Source of the DNA: CAYSSJ01 sp964433675
Lineage (GTDB): Bacteria; Cloacimonadota; Cloacimonadia; Cloacimonadales; TCS61
Length of the DNA stretch: 37,306 bases
Assembly: GCA_964433675.1 (NCBI GenBank)
Contig: CAYSSJ010000022.1
Coordinates: 1 to 37,306, forward strand
Direction of reading: 5' to 3'
The position numbers were made by a program, and so were the translations under genes. Below the pieces are notes generated by a model. That model ran no database searches, was not told the origin of the DNA, and was given only the letters and a program-made list of their open reading frames with translations. Below, one piece after another: positions 26,501 through 33,940 of the stretch. Position 1 is the first letter of the stretch; the number at the start of each line of letters is the position of its first letter.

Positions 26501-29250
26501 TCTACTTGATCTGTGATGACATAATTTCGACTAATGATACTGGAAGGAGACCAATTTTCCCTAATAGATTGTGCTTCTACAGAAGTTGACGATTGTAACG
26601 GTAAATCTATGGTAACTATTTCATTAATAGCAGCAGTCGTCCACTCCCCTTCATTGATCCGATACTTTACTTGAGCGTCTTCGGGAGGAGTGATATTTAG
26701 AGTTTGAGCGGTTTGATAAATGCCGGAGGGTAGTGAGAACTGCGGTGCCGAGAGTGTACCTGTGATTGTATATGTCTCACTAATAATATCACTGGGTGTC
26801 CACATCTCTCGAAATGCTCCTGCCCTGAGCTCAGTAGAAGTCGCAATGTTGATCGGTTCGGTATAAAGATAGGAAGACAGATCAGGATCAGAACCATCTA
26901 AAGTATAATAGATATCAGCTTCGGGATCTGAACAGGTTAGAGTTACTTCTACCGGTTCCGTAAAAACATCCCCTTGCGGAGATGCAACAGGTGCTGGCAA
27001 CATACCAGTAACGGTAAAGGTGGCAACGTAAATATCACTGGTAATCCAATCGGTTTTTTCTGCATAAGCTTCAAAGTCCATCTGAGTGTCGAGTGGAACC
27101 GTTATCGGCTCTGTATAAATTTGCCAATCAGTCCATGCTCCGCCATCGGTAGCGGTGCGATACATGATAGTTGCATTTTCGGTGGCAGTATCGATGATTA
27201 CATCGGTTTCATCAGTATATAGACCGGATTCAGGTGAGAAGGTCGGGGCAGCTACTGTTCCCGTTACCGTATATGAAGCAGAAATGGTTTCACTGGTAAT
27301 CCAATCGGTTTTTTCTGCATAAGCTTCGAAATCCATCTGAGTGTCGAGTGGAACCGTTATCGGTTCTGTATAGGTCTGCCAATCAGTCCAAACTCCGCCA
27401 TCGGTAGCGGTGCGATACATGATAGTTGCATTTTCGGTGGCAGTATCGATGATTACATCGGTTTCATCAGTATATAGACCGGATTCAGGTGAGAAGGTCG
27501 GGGCAGCTACTGTTCCCGTTACCGTATATGAAGCAGAAATGGTTTCACTGGTAATCCAATCGGTTTTCTCTGCATAAACTTCGAAATCCATCTGAGTGTC
27601 GAGTGGAACCGTTATCGGTTCTGTATAGGTTTGCCAATCAGTCCAAGTTCCACCATCGGTAGCGGTGCGATACATGATAGTGGCATTTTCGGTGGCAGTT
27701 TCGATGATTACATCAGTTTCATCAGTATATAACCCTGGTTCAGGTGAGAAGGTGGGTTCAGCAACAGTTCCCGTTACCGTATATGAAGCAGAAATGGTTT
27801 CACTGGTAATCCAATCGGTTTTCTCTGCATAAACTTCGAAATCCATCTGAGTGTCGAGTGGAACCGTTATCGGTTCTGTATAGGTTTGCCAATCAGTCCA
27901 AGTTCCACCATCGGTAGCGGTGCGATACATGATAGTGGCATTTTCGGTGGCAGTTTCGATGATTACATCAGTTTCATCAGTATATAACCCTGGTTCAGGT
28001 GAGAAGGTGGGTTCAGCAACAGTTCCCGTTACCGTATATGAAGCAGAAATGGTTTCACTGGTAATCCAATCGGTTTTTTCTGCATAAGCTTCGAAATCCA
28101 TCTGAGTGTCGAGCGGAACAGTAATCGGATCTGTATAAGTTTGCCAATCGGTCCATGCTCCACCGTCTGTGGCGGTGCGATACATGATAGTGGCATTTTC
28201 GGTGGAAGATTCGATGATTACATCGGTTTCATCAGTATATAGACCGGATTCAGGTGAGAAAGTGGGATTAGCGACAGTGCCGGTAACTGTATAGTTTTTC
28301 GAGATGATCTCCGAGTCCTGCCAGTTATTCCTGACCGACTTTGCCATGATATTTGTATTGGTATTATATCCCAAAGATATTACGATAGTCTCATCAGTAG
28401 CTCCGGTTTGCCAAGTATCTCCACCATCTGTCGAGTAAGAGACTTTGGTTTCTTCCGGAGGAGCAATATTGACATCAATCGGTTCATAGTAGATTGTAGA
28501 ATCATCGTCCGGATCGAAGCTAGGAGGATCGAGTTGACCGGTAATCATAAATTCACCGACTGCAATATTGCTGGGATCCATACCCTCTTTGTAAGCTATC
28601 GCTTTTATTGTGGTGGTTTCATCAATTTGAATCGGCAAGTTGTACAAGAGAGAAGTAGAATCCGGTGGACTACCATCTAAAGTGTAGTAAATGGTCGAGT
28701 TCTCGGTCTGACATGATAGTGAGATACTCTGCGGCTCATAATACACGCCAGGCTCGGGTGAGAATTCAGGCGTAGCTGGTTTGTTAAAACCATCTACAGT
28801 AACACTACCGTGATTAAGATTAGTTATCTCAACACTGTTGAATTTGAATATTTCCGTATGAAGTGGTGAGAATCCGTTTTCCAACGCTGTGAATTGCAAT
28901 TTTACAAAGACACCCTCGCCTATAATTGCATTAGTAGCCATGTAAGCCGTTCTGACAACACCTTCCTCAATTATATTAGATAAAACTGTTCCACCGCTCA
29001 CTATTGTGTTATTCACCGTTGAAGTCTCAAATGAAAGGATATTAACATCATAGGATAGATCAAACTGAAAAGCAGTTACATTCATCGCCGCAGTAAGCTC
29101 ACTCGTTTCTATTTCCACCCAAAAAGTATCGCCGGTATCAGCTACATTAATGTCAAGATCAGGTACTGTAACAACAACGTCTTCTATATTTTGAGCTAAA
29201 AGGAGCAGTGGGATAAAAACCAAGCAGAGCACTAAATTTATCTTCTTCAT
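23599..29250 (-). CDS. Giant secreted repeat protein: cohesin-like domain, 18 Ig-like chitobiase-C-terminal modules, FN3, sorting domain
   Basis: A 1883-residue secreted protein. The signal peptide (about 1-19) is followed by a cohesin-like domain (about 22-155; TFWVEIETSEL, FQFDLSYDVNILSF, VFVKLQFTAL). Modules of about 77-86 residues follow, of the chitobiase/beta-hexosaminidase C-terminal Ig-like type (FSPEPGLY, ATIMYRTATDGG, YTLDGS). Modules 3-7 (residues 325-749) and 11-16 (999-1508) are near-identical 85-residue units; the others are divergent. An FN3-like domain occupies about 1586-1699 and carries a ~30-residue insertion, then comes module 18 and the type-A/FlgD-like C-terminal domain (YPNPFNPITTISF, SIYNIRGQHIKTL, SGIYLYAM, ending KKCILLK). 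It is probably a long surface stalk or adhesin; binding partner unknown. An AAAGGG ribosome site precedes the start. Copy number of the identical units could be an assembly artefact. Confidence 0.9.
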   Translation of the reverse strand: MKKINLVLCLVFIPLLLLAQNIEDVVVTVPDLDINVADTGDTFWVEIETSELTAAMNVTAFQFDLSYDVNILSFETSTVNNTIVSGGTVLSNIIEEGVVRTAYMATNAIIGEGVFVKLQFTALENGFSPLHTEIFKFNSVEITNLNHGSVTVDGFNKPATPEFSPEPGVYYEPQSISLSCQTENSTIYYTLDGSPPDSTSLLYNLPIQIDETTTIKAIAYKEGMDPSNIAVGEFMITGQLDPPSFDPDDDSTIYYEPIDVNIAPPEETKVSYSTDGGDTWQTGATDETIVISLGYNTNTNIMAKSVRNNWQDSEIISKNYTVTGTVANPTFSPESGLYTDETDVIIESSTENATIMYRTATDGGAWTDWQTYTDPITVPLDTQMDFEAYAEKTDWITSETISASYTVTGTVAEPTFSPEPGLYTDETDVIIETATENATIMYRTATDGGTWTDWQTYTEPITVPLDTQMDFEVYAEKTDWITSETISASYTVTGTVAEPTFSPEPGLYTDETDVIIETATENATIMYRTATDGGTWTDWQTYTEPITVPLDTQMDFEVYAEKTDWITSETISASYTVTGTVAAPTFSPESGLYTDETDVIIDTATENATIMYRTATDGGVWTDWQTYTEPITVPLDTQMDFEAYAEKTDWITSETISASYTVTGTVAAPTFSPESGLYTDETDVIIDTATENATIMYRTATDGGAWTDWQIYTEPITVPLDTQMDFEAYAEKTDWITSDIYVATFTVTGMLPAPVASPQGDVFTEPVEVTLTCSDPEADIYYTLDGSDPDLSSYLYTEPINIATSTELRAGAFREMWTPSDIISETYTITGTLSAPQFSLPSGIYQTAQTLNITPPEDAQVKYRINEGEWTTAAINEIVTIDLPLQSSTSVEAQSIRENWSPSSIISRNYVITDQVETPEFSPEPGLYTTTQFVSISCATDGAQIYYTTDGSMPTQSSELYTAPIEIPLDSQIEINAKAFKEDWTPSEISTATYTITGTVATPAFSPESGLYTDEIDVTIETTTENATILYRTATDGGVWTDWQTYTEPITVPLNTEMDFEAYAEKTDWITSETAEASYTITGTVATPTFSPESGLYTDEIDVTLETTTENATIMYRTATDGGAWTDWQTYSEPITVPLNTEMDFEAYAEKTDWITSETAEASYTITGTVATPTFSPESGLYTDEIDVTLETTTENATIMYRTATDGGAWTDWQTYSEPITVPLNTEMDFEAYAEKTDWITSETAEASYTITGTVATPTFSPESGLYTDEIDVTLETTTENATIMYRTATDGGAWTDWQTYSEPITVPLNTEMDFEAYAEKTDWITSETAEASYTITGTVATPTFSPESGLYTDEINVTIETTTENATIMYRTATDGGVWTDWQTYTEPITVPLNTEMDFEAYAEKTDWITSETAEASYTITGTVATPTFSPESGLYTDEINVTIETTTENATIMYRTATDGGVWTDWQTYTEPITVPLNTEMDFEAYAEKTDWITSETAEASYAITGTVATPEFNPEGGIYLEPQTITITTTTIGATIEYSFDGENWIADETVEIEYSTQLFARASLENWIDSDIAETEYHILNPPQNLVADGLGGYVQLSWQEPYSVNELILTARNNRDNPMHTKRQIINRRDSDDLIGYNIYRQQDDDFVLLNPEPITVTEFEDTELEPGEYTYHVTALYEHGESNPSNTASASINMVAIPTFAPEPGFYDEAIELIISSETDEADIYFTLDGSEPTQESLLYVEPVYLDSTVTVKARAFYDSWLPSLIAEAYYEIDVTDASEDILSPMVTTLHNAYPNPFNPITTISFSLAEFGNVNISIYNIRGQHIKTLINEAKSAGKYQVIWDGTDNQGKSVSSGIYLYAMRTEDKHEIKKCILLK
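24727..26256 (-). repeat. Tandem array B: six 255-bp units
   Basis: Encodes modules 11-16 (residues 999-1508), six in-frame units of exactly 85 codons. Modules 12, 13 and 14 are identical in protein and appear identical in DNA over whole units; 11, 15 and 16 differ at only a few positions. Near-identity at synonymous sites indicates recent duplication or gene conversion. Confidence 0.95.
27004..28278 (-). repeat. Tandem array A: five 255-bp units
   Basis: Encodes modules 3-7 (residues 325-749), five in-frame 85-codon units. Modules 4 and 5 are identical. Units share the backbone of array B but carry array-specific residues, such as PLDTQMDFE against PLNTEMDFE and SETISASYTVTG against SETAEASYTITG. 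The two arrays are separated by three divergent modules (8-10). Confidence 0.95.
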
Positions 29251-29364
29251 ATAATCACCCTTTTTTTATTTACAATGAAATGAGAAATAGACAAATAGTC
29301 AATGATTAATTTTAGATCTCATTCGTATTAAAGATTCCAAGAGCAAAACAATGTACGAAATTAG

Positions 29365-29393
29365 TTGACAGAGATAATATGTTTGGCAAATAT
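29365..29393 (+). promoter_or_regulatory. Probable promoter of the 29427 gene
   Basis: TTGACA (29365-29370), 17-nt spacer, AAATAT (29388-29393). It lies 33 nt upstream of the preferred start and overlaps the longer frame's start at 29379, favouring the shorter gene. Confidence 0.5.
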
Positions 29394-29426
29394 ACCATAA
29401 AAAATACAAGAAGAAGGAGCGGTATT

Positions 29427-29723
29427 ATGAAGAAAGATAATTCAGATAAGCAAAAAAAGGAAAATGTTTTTATTCAAGGTTTGGTAAGCACTTTTTTTGA
29501 AATGATCAAGCATTTTATCCGAGATTTTGAGACGATGAAAAAGGCGAAAAAAGTAGATCGAGTCAGTGAAGAATTCTCCACTCTCGAGCACATGATCATC
29601 AAATTGGAGAAAAAGCTAGAAGAACAACATCACAAGTTAAATGAACTCAAAAACCGTATTCTTTGGGGCAATATTGTCATTATCGTGCTCATTATTATCA
29701 CATTATATCATATAATAAAATAG
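29427..29723 (+). CDS. Small coiled-coil protein with C-terminal membrane anchor
   Basis: The start at 29427 (98 residues) is preferred over 29379, because AAGGAG precedes it and the promoter overlaps the longer form. The chain is highly charged. It has a probable amphipathic segment (VFIQGLVSTFFEMIKHFIRD), a coiled coil at about residues 50-75 (FSTLEHMIIKLEKKLEEQHH) and one C-terminal transmembrane helix at about 78-97 (WGNIVIIVLIIITLYHI). It is probably a tail-anchored inner-membrane protein facing the cytoplasm. It matches no family I recognise. It is convergent with tsaE, with 9 nt between the stops. Confidence 0.7.
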   Translation: MKKDNSDKQKKENVFIQGLVSTFFEMIKHFIRDFETMKKAKKVDRVSEEFSTLEHMIIKLEKKLEEQHHKLNELKNRILWGNIVIIVLIIITLYHIIK

Positions 29724-29732
29724 GATACAGAG

Positions 29733-30146
29733 CTATTTGGATATAATCAATTTACGATGTTCATTTTCAAAATGGAACCATAGTCTGATAGTTTTATCTG
29801 GCAATATATCTTCAGCCAGGCGAGGCCATTCTATAAAAGTAATAGCATTCTCGAACATCTGCTCGAGCCCGAGTTCCCACACTTCTTCTTTGTTTTCCAG
29901 CCGGAATAGATCACAATGATTGACTCTGATGTCCGCTTGGTATTGATTGATAAGCACAAAACTCGGGCTGCTCACATATTCATCGATACCGAGTGCTTGG
30001 CAGCAGAACTGCACAAAACGGGTTTTACCCACTCCCAGATCGCCATAAAGGGCTACTACATCACCTTTTTTTAGCTCTGAGACCAGTTTATTGGCTACCG
30101 CTTCGGTATCTGATTCGCTTTTTAAAATTACGGTTTTGGCTTGCAT
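29733..30146 (-). CDS. tsaE: tRNA threonylcarbamoyladenosine biosynthesis ATPase TsaE
   Basis: A 137-residue ATPase that drives the TsaB/TsaD complex in forming t6A at position 37 of ANN-decoding tRNAs. Walker A is GDLGVGKTRF (about residues 35-44); SSPSFVLINQY is the family's conserved SPTF-like segment, and HCDLFRL and ITFIEWPRLAEDILPD follow as expected. Length fits (about 140-160). The start lies inside the 3' end of the porX-like gene (19-nt overlap), so it is the last gene of the operon and probably coupled. No obvious Shine-Dalgarno was seen. Confidence 0.93.
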   Translation of the reverse strand: MQAKTVILKSESDTEAVANKLVSELKKGDVVALYGDLGVGKTRFVQFCCQALGIDEYVSSPSFVLINQYQADIRVNHCDLFRLENKEEVWELGLEQMFENAITFIEWPRLAEDILPDKTIRLWFHFENEHRKLIISK

Positions 30147-31684
30147 ATTGCTACGGGCAATATCATCTCTTCCATAGATACACCACCATGCTGGAATGTG
30201 CCTGAAAACTGATTCATATAATGGTGGAAAGAGTTTGGATAGACGAAGAAATAATCTTCTCGAGCAAACACATAATTCTCGATGATAGATTTTTGAGGTA
30301 ATCCGAACTCAGATGGTTCCTTCAGGATATGAGCATTCTTATCTTTGCTGTTCAGATTCTTACCTACTTTGTAGCGTACCGATGTGCTGGTATCTTTATC
30401 ACCGATAATCTGACAGGCGCGGGTAACGCGTATGGAACCGTGGTCGGAAGTGATCACCACAGTAGCATTTTGCTTGCTTATAAGCTTGAGAGTCTCATAG
30501 AAAGTGGAGTGTAAGAACCAATGTTTGGTAAAGGCACGCAGTGCTTCTTCATCCGGGATAGCTTCTTTGAGGATCTGACTTTTGGAACGATGATGTGCCA
30601 ATAGATCAAGGAAATTATAGACCAGAATGACAAGCTCTTCATTATTCCAAGTTTCCACTTTTCTAGCTACGAAATTACCTTCTTCCACATTAAAGATCTT
30701 GATGTATTTACTTTTGTTCAGATCAAACCCCAAATCACGGATATGTGCTCCCAACAATTGATGTTCATTACGATTACGGCTATTGTCCATATCGGAAGAG
30801 GTTACCCAATAATCGGGGAAATTCTTCTCTATATCGGCAGGTAAGAGTCCGCTGAAGATAGAGTTTCGTGAGTATGGAGTAGCAGTAGGCAAAATAGAAT
30901 AATAAAGATCTCGTGAGACATCGAAAAGTTCACGCAGATAAGGCTCGATCACTTGGAACTGGTCCAATCTCATACAGTCCAATACGACAAAATAAACCGG
31001 ATTTTTGGTTTCTTCCAAAGCAGGTAAGAGGTAATGGGAGAGAAGATCAAAAGAGAGAGTGGGGCGATCATCTGTTTTCAACCAATCTGCATAGTTGCGC
31101 ATCACATAGTTGCAAAATTCAGCATTGGAATTTTTCTTTTCCAGATAATGCATCTGGAACATATTTTTGTCTTCCAGTTCGTCCAGTTCTATATCCCATC
31201 TGCACAACTCACTATAAATATAGCGCCATTCATCCCAGTCCGGTTGACTATTAATTCGTTGGTTTAATTGTGCCGAAAATTTGGCATATTCACCACCTAT
31301 CTTATTACGGCGGATCTCGTCTGTATGAAAGAGTTTCTTGATTGCCAACACAATCTGATTGGGATTGATGGGTTTGATTAGATAATCTGCTATCTGACTG
31401 GCGATAGCATCGTCCATCAGTCCTTGTTCTTCACTTTTGGTCACCATAACGACGGGCAGGAACGGTTTGATCTTTTTGATCTCTCTGAGAGTTGTTAGTC
31501 CATCCATGCCCGGCATCATTTCATCCAGAAGCATGAGGTCATAAGTCTGTTCGGCAACCAGATCGATAGCGTCGGAGCCATTGGTGATCGTCGTTACATC
31601 ATGTCCTTCATTTTCGAGGAACATCACAAATGGTTTGAGATGTTCTATTTCGTCATCTACCCATAATATCCTTAATGTTTTCAT
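30128..31684 (-). CDS. porX: PorX-type response regulator with PglZ domain
   Basis: A 518-residue regulator. Residues 1 to about 118 are a receiver domain with Asp10, Asp11, phosphoacceptor Asp54 (LLDEMMPGMDG), Thr82 and Lys104. A helical linker follows (about 120-210), then a PglZ/alkaline-phosphatase-superfamily domain: VVLDCMRLDQF, SILPTATPYSRNSIFSGL (probable nucleophile Thr267 or Thr269), VVITSDHGSIRV and FQHGGVSMEEMILPV, the last two holding the metal-binding His/Asp residues. This is the architecture of PorX, which controls type IX secretion in Porphyromonas with PorY and has phosphodiesterase activity on nucleotides. No histidine kinase is adjacent. It is joined to the 203-residue gene upstream by an ATGA overlap. 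Confidence 0.9.
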   Translation of the reverse strand: MKTLRILWVDDEIEHLKPFVMFLENEGHDVTTITNGSDAIDLVAEQTYDLMLLDEMMPGMDGLTTLREIKKIKPFLPVVMVTKSEEQGLMDDAIASQIADYLIKPINPNQIVLAIKKLFHTDEIRRNKIGGEYAKFSAQLNQRINSQPDWDEWRYIYSELCRWDIELDELEDKNMFQMHYLEKKNSNAEFCNYVMRNYADWLKTDDRPTLSFDLLSHYLLPALEETKNPVYFVVLDCMRLDQFQVIEPYLRELFDVSRDLYYSILPTATPYSRNSIFSGLLPADIEKNFPDYWVTSSDMDNSRNRNEHQLLGAHIRDLGFDLNKSKYIKIFNVEEGNFVARKVETWNNEELVILVYNFLDLLAHHRSKSQILKEAIPDEEALRAFTKHWFLHSTFYETLKLISKQNATVVITSDHGSIRVTRACQIIGDKDTSTSVRYKVGKNLNSKDKNAHILKEPSEFGLPQKSIIENYVFAREDYFFVYPNSFHHYMNQFSGTFQHGGVSMEEMILPVAICKPKP

Positions 31685-32292
31685 GATAAATCTCCATTCT
31701 CTTGTTCTTGGAATTCGCGCTGTCTTTTTTTGATTACAGACATCATTTCATCCAGATCTTTGTCTTGGAAAAACAATGCCAGCTTAAAATCGAGTTCCTT
31801 ACGGCTACAATTGAAATAAGTGACCATGCGCTCAACATATTGTTCGGTAAAAATCTCCTTCATATTCTTCTCTTTTTTCTTTTCACGAACGGTTTTTACT
31901 TCATCTCGCAGTTTGGAGTTTGTAAGACTCTCCGCTTTTTTGAGCCATTCTTCCGTTTCGCTAAAAGCAGCGTCTTTTACCAGTGGTTTGATCATATTTA
32001 GTTTGTCCAAACCGATCTCTTTTACTGATTTCTCATCTACATCCAAGTCTTCTATATAGAGTTCATAAATAGAAATCAGCTTATTAGCGAAAGAATTGCT
32101 AAGCTGAAATTCCGTTTCGATGAACTCCTTGAAATCTTTGTAGCCCTTTGCTTTGTAGGTCTTTTTTCTTTTGATGCGGGAGAGTAGTTCGCCCAGCGAT
32201 ACGAAATTGTCTTCCAATGTCTGCTTGAGCCGAGCGATAGCTTCGAACTGTTCCACAGTTGTCATTTCAAAGTTTTGATTTTCATTGAGCAT
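31681..32292 (-). CDS. Unrecognised 203-residue protein coupled to the PorX-like gene
   Basis: No family recognised with confidence. The chain is predicted all-helical, charged and without signal peptide or membrane segment, so cytoplasmic. Residues about 30-75 (LGELLSRIKRKKTYKAKGYK, then DFKEFIETEFQLSNSFANKL) resemble small helix-turn-helix-like segments seen in DUF3102 or phage-type DNA-binding proteins: a weak match. The middle (about 115-145) is a Lys/Glu-rich probable coiled coil, and the C-terminus is amphipathic. An AAAGGAT site precedes the ATG. It lies 3 nt after panB and its TGA overlaps the PorX ATG (31681-31684), so it is very likely co-translated with, and may act with, the regulator. 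Interaction is inference. Confidence 0.85.
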   Translation of the reverse strand: MLNENQNFEMTTVEQFEAIARLKQTLEDNFVSLGELLSRIKRKKTYKAKGYKDFKEFIETEFQLSNSFANKLISIYELYIEDLDVDEKSVKEIGLDKLNMIKPLVKDAAFSETEEWLKKAESLTNSKLRDEVKTVREKKKEKNMKEIFTEQYVERMVTYFNCSRKELDFKLALFFQDKDLDEMMSVIKKRQREFQEQENGDLS

Positions 32293-32295
32293 AGT

Positions 32296-33111
32296 TTAAT
32301 TATCCTTTCTATCTAGCGGTATATAAATATTTTCTTTGGCGGGGAATTTTTTCTCTTTTACATGGGAGGTAAATTCTTGCAAAACAGAGATGATATCATT
32401 TCCCAAATTAGCAAAATTTTGTACGAATTTCGGTTTGAAATCAGACATACCCAAAATATCATGATAAACCAAGACTTGACCATCAGTATATCTTCCTGCA
32501 CCGATACCTATTGTTGGGATGGTGAGCTTTTGGGAGATATCTTCTCCCAGTGCTTCGGGGATACATTCCAAAACAAGCATAAAAGCGCCTGCAGCTTCGA
32601 TTTGGCAGGCTTGTTCGAGCAGAGCTTTCCGCTCGTCCGGCTGTTTGCCCTGCACATGATAACCACCGAAACGATTGATAGACTGAGGAGTGAGCCCCAG
32701 ATGCGCTACCACAGGTATCTCGCAATCTACAATTGCCCGGATCATCTCTATCCGACTTTCGCTTCCACCTTCCAGTTTCACTGCATGTGCGCCGGCTTCC
32801 AAGATCAATCGCGCCGCATTCTTTTTGGTCTCATCCGTATTGATATGATAGCTCATATACGGCATATCGGCAACGATAAATGTGTCCGCTGCACCACGTC
32901 TGACTGCTTTGGTATGATGAACCATATCAGCCAGCGTTACAGATAATGTATCCGGATAGCCCATTACTACCATTCCCAAGCTATCACCAACCAAGATGAT
33001 ATCACATCCGGCAGTTTCCACATATTTTGCCGAAGGATAGTCGTAAGCTGTGATCATCACTATCTGCTCACCGCTTGCCTTCATCTTACGGTAAGTTCTT
33101 ACTGTCTGCAT
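32296..33111 (-). CDS. panB: 3-methyl-2-oxobutanoate hydroxymethyltransferase
   Basis: The first committed enzyme of pantothenate (CoA) biosynthesis, transferring a hydroxymethyl group from methylene-tetrahydrofolate to 2-oxoisovalerate; cytoplasmic. The 271-residue length is typical. Family markers are MITAYDYPSAKYVETAG, DIILVGDSLGMVVMGYPDTL with metal-binding Asp, VADMPYMSYH, AVKLEGG, GLTPQSINRFGGY and GIGAGRYTDGQVLVYHD. GAGGAG precedes the start. It has its own promoter (33139-33167), so it may be the first gene of the panB-unknown-porX-tsaE set, within a longer run of minus-strand genes. Confidence 0.97.
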   Translation of the reverse strand: MQTVRTYRKMKASGEQIVMITAYDYPSAKYVETAGCDIILVGDSLGMVVMGYPDTLSVTLADMVHHTKAVRRGAADTFIVADMPYMSYHINTDETKKNAARLILEAGAHAVKLEGGSESRIEMIRAIVDCEIPVVAHLGLTPQSINRFGGYHVQGKQPDERKALLEQACQIEAAGAFMLVLECIPEALGEDISQKLTIPTIGIGAGRYTDGQVLVYHDILGMSDFKPKFVQNFANLGNDIISVLQEFTSHVKEKKFPAKENIYIPLDRKDN

Positions 33112-33138
33112 ATTTCTTTTCTCCTCATGTTACCTTAC

Positions 33139-33167
33139 AGAATAATGCAATATCCCATAATTGCCAA
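33139..33167 (-). promoter_or_regulatory. Promoter upstream of panB
   Basis: Minus strand: TTGGCA (33162-33167), exactly 17 nt, TATTCT (33139-33144), 27 nt before the panB start. It sits in the only sizeable gap (68 nt) of the cluster. Confidence 0.55.
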
Positions 33168-33179
33168 TGCTTTTTACAT

Positions 33180-33398
33180 TCATTTTCTGAATATACGCAG
33201 AATGATACTGATTATGATACTTACCAATATCATAGTAGTGATCGGGAAATAGAAGCGGAAACCTTCCCGCTCGATGCGAATATCCCCGGGTAATCTTCCC
33301 AAAAAATTGAGAAGGGAGGTATATTTCGTCAACATACCGATCATGATCAGAATAATACCGATGATAATCAGAAGCTCAGGCATCTTCGATCTGTTCAT
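33180..33398 (-). CDS. DUF2905-like small membrane protein
   Basis: A 72-residue protein with two hydrophobic helices (about 8-26 and 52-70), separated by LGRLPGDIRIEREGFRFYFP, the hallmark of the DUF2905 family of inner-membrane proteins of unknown function. The start used here overlaps the queH stop as ATGA (33395-33398); the internal Met6 (33383) would give a more typical family length and is a fair alternative. It belongs to the acyl-CoA dehydrogenase-queH operon; no functional link is evident. Confidence 0.88.
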   Translation of the reverse strand: MNRSKMPELLIIIGIILIMIGMLTKYTSLLNFLGRLPGDIRIEREGFRFYFPITTMILVSIIISIILRIFRK

Positions 33399-33940
33399 CT
33401 CTCAATGCTGTCGTTTTTATATCGTTCATATTCACTATATATACATCCACAATATTGCTGACGATACATTTCTTTCTCTTTGGATAGCTCAATACCCTCT
33501 TTCCAATATTGGCGAAAGTCTTCATAATGAAAGGGTATGCCATATTCTGCTTCCAGGGCATAGCCTACTTCTTTGATAAGTTCATGATGCTGGAATTTGC
33601 TATAGAGCAAAGTCGTGGTAAAGGCATCGAATTTGCCCTTTTTTGCGATACGAGCAGCGGCAGTGAGACGGAGTTGGTAACAGAGTAAGCAGCGCTTTGA
33701 CTCACGATAGGAAATGTTACGCAGAAATCCGGCAAGATCATAATCATCATCCTCTATCATAGGGATATTTTCCGATTCGGTGAAATCTTTGAGCGTCTGA
33801 TAACGCTTACGGTATTCCGTATATGGATGAATATTCGGATTGTACCAATATCCATAAATCCGGAAATCATTTTCCCGTAAATGATAATAGGGGGCTACGA
33901 AACAGGGCCCACAACAAACATGAACGAGTAATTTCTGCAT
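33395..33940 (-). CDS. queH: Epoxyqueuosine reductase QueH
   Basis: A 181-residue enzyme of the QueH (DUF208) family, which reduces epoxyqueuosine to queuosine in tRNA and replaces QueG in many anaerobes. The Fe-S and metal-binding Cys clusters are all present: HVCCGPC at residues about 7-13, CLLCYQLR at about 100-107 and QYCGCIYSE near 162-170. YWYNPNIHPYTEYRKR is a conserved substrate-side segment. Length is typical. Its ATG overlaps the acyl-CoA dehydrogenase stop by one base (TAATG), and its stop overlaps the DUF2905 start, so all three are probably coupled. Confidence 0.95.
   Translation of the reverse strand: MQKLLVHVCCGPCFVAPYYHLRENDFRIYGYWYNPNIHPYTEYRKRYQTLKDFTESENIPMIEDDDYDLAGFLRNISYRESKRCLLCYQLRLTAAARIAKKGKFDAFTTTLLYSKFQHHELIKEVGYALEAEYGIPFHYEDFRQYWKEGIELSKEKEMYRQQYCGCIYSEYERYKNDSIER

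Noticed and set aside
24727..28278. Regular repeats considered as a CRISPR array
   Set aside because: Units are 255 bp, in frame and encode protein domains; there are no short repeats with unique spacers and no cas genes.
32362..32946. Plus-strand open frame of 194 codons
   Set aside because: Fully antisense to panB, whose family motifs are unmistakable; the product looks like a reverse-frame shadow.
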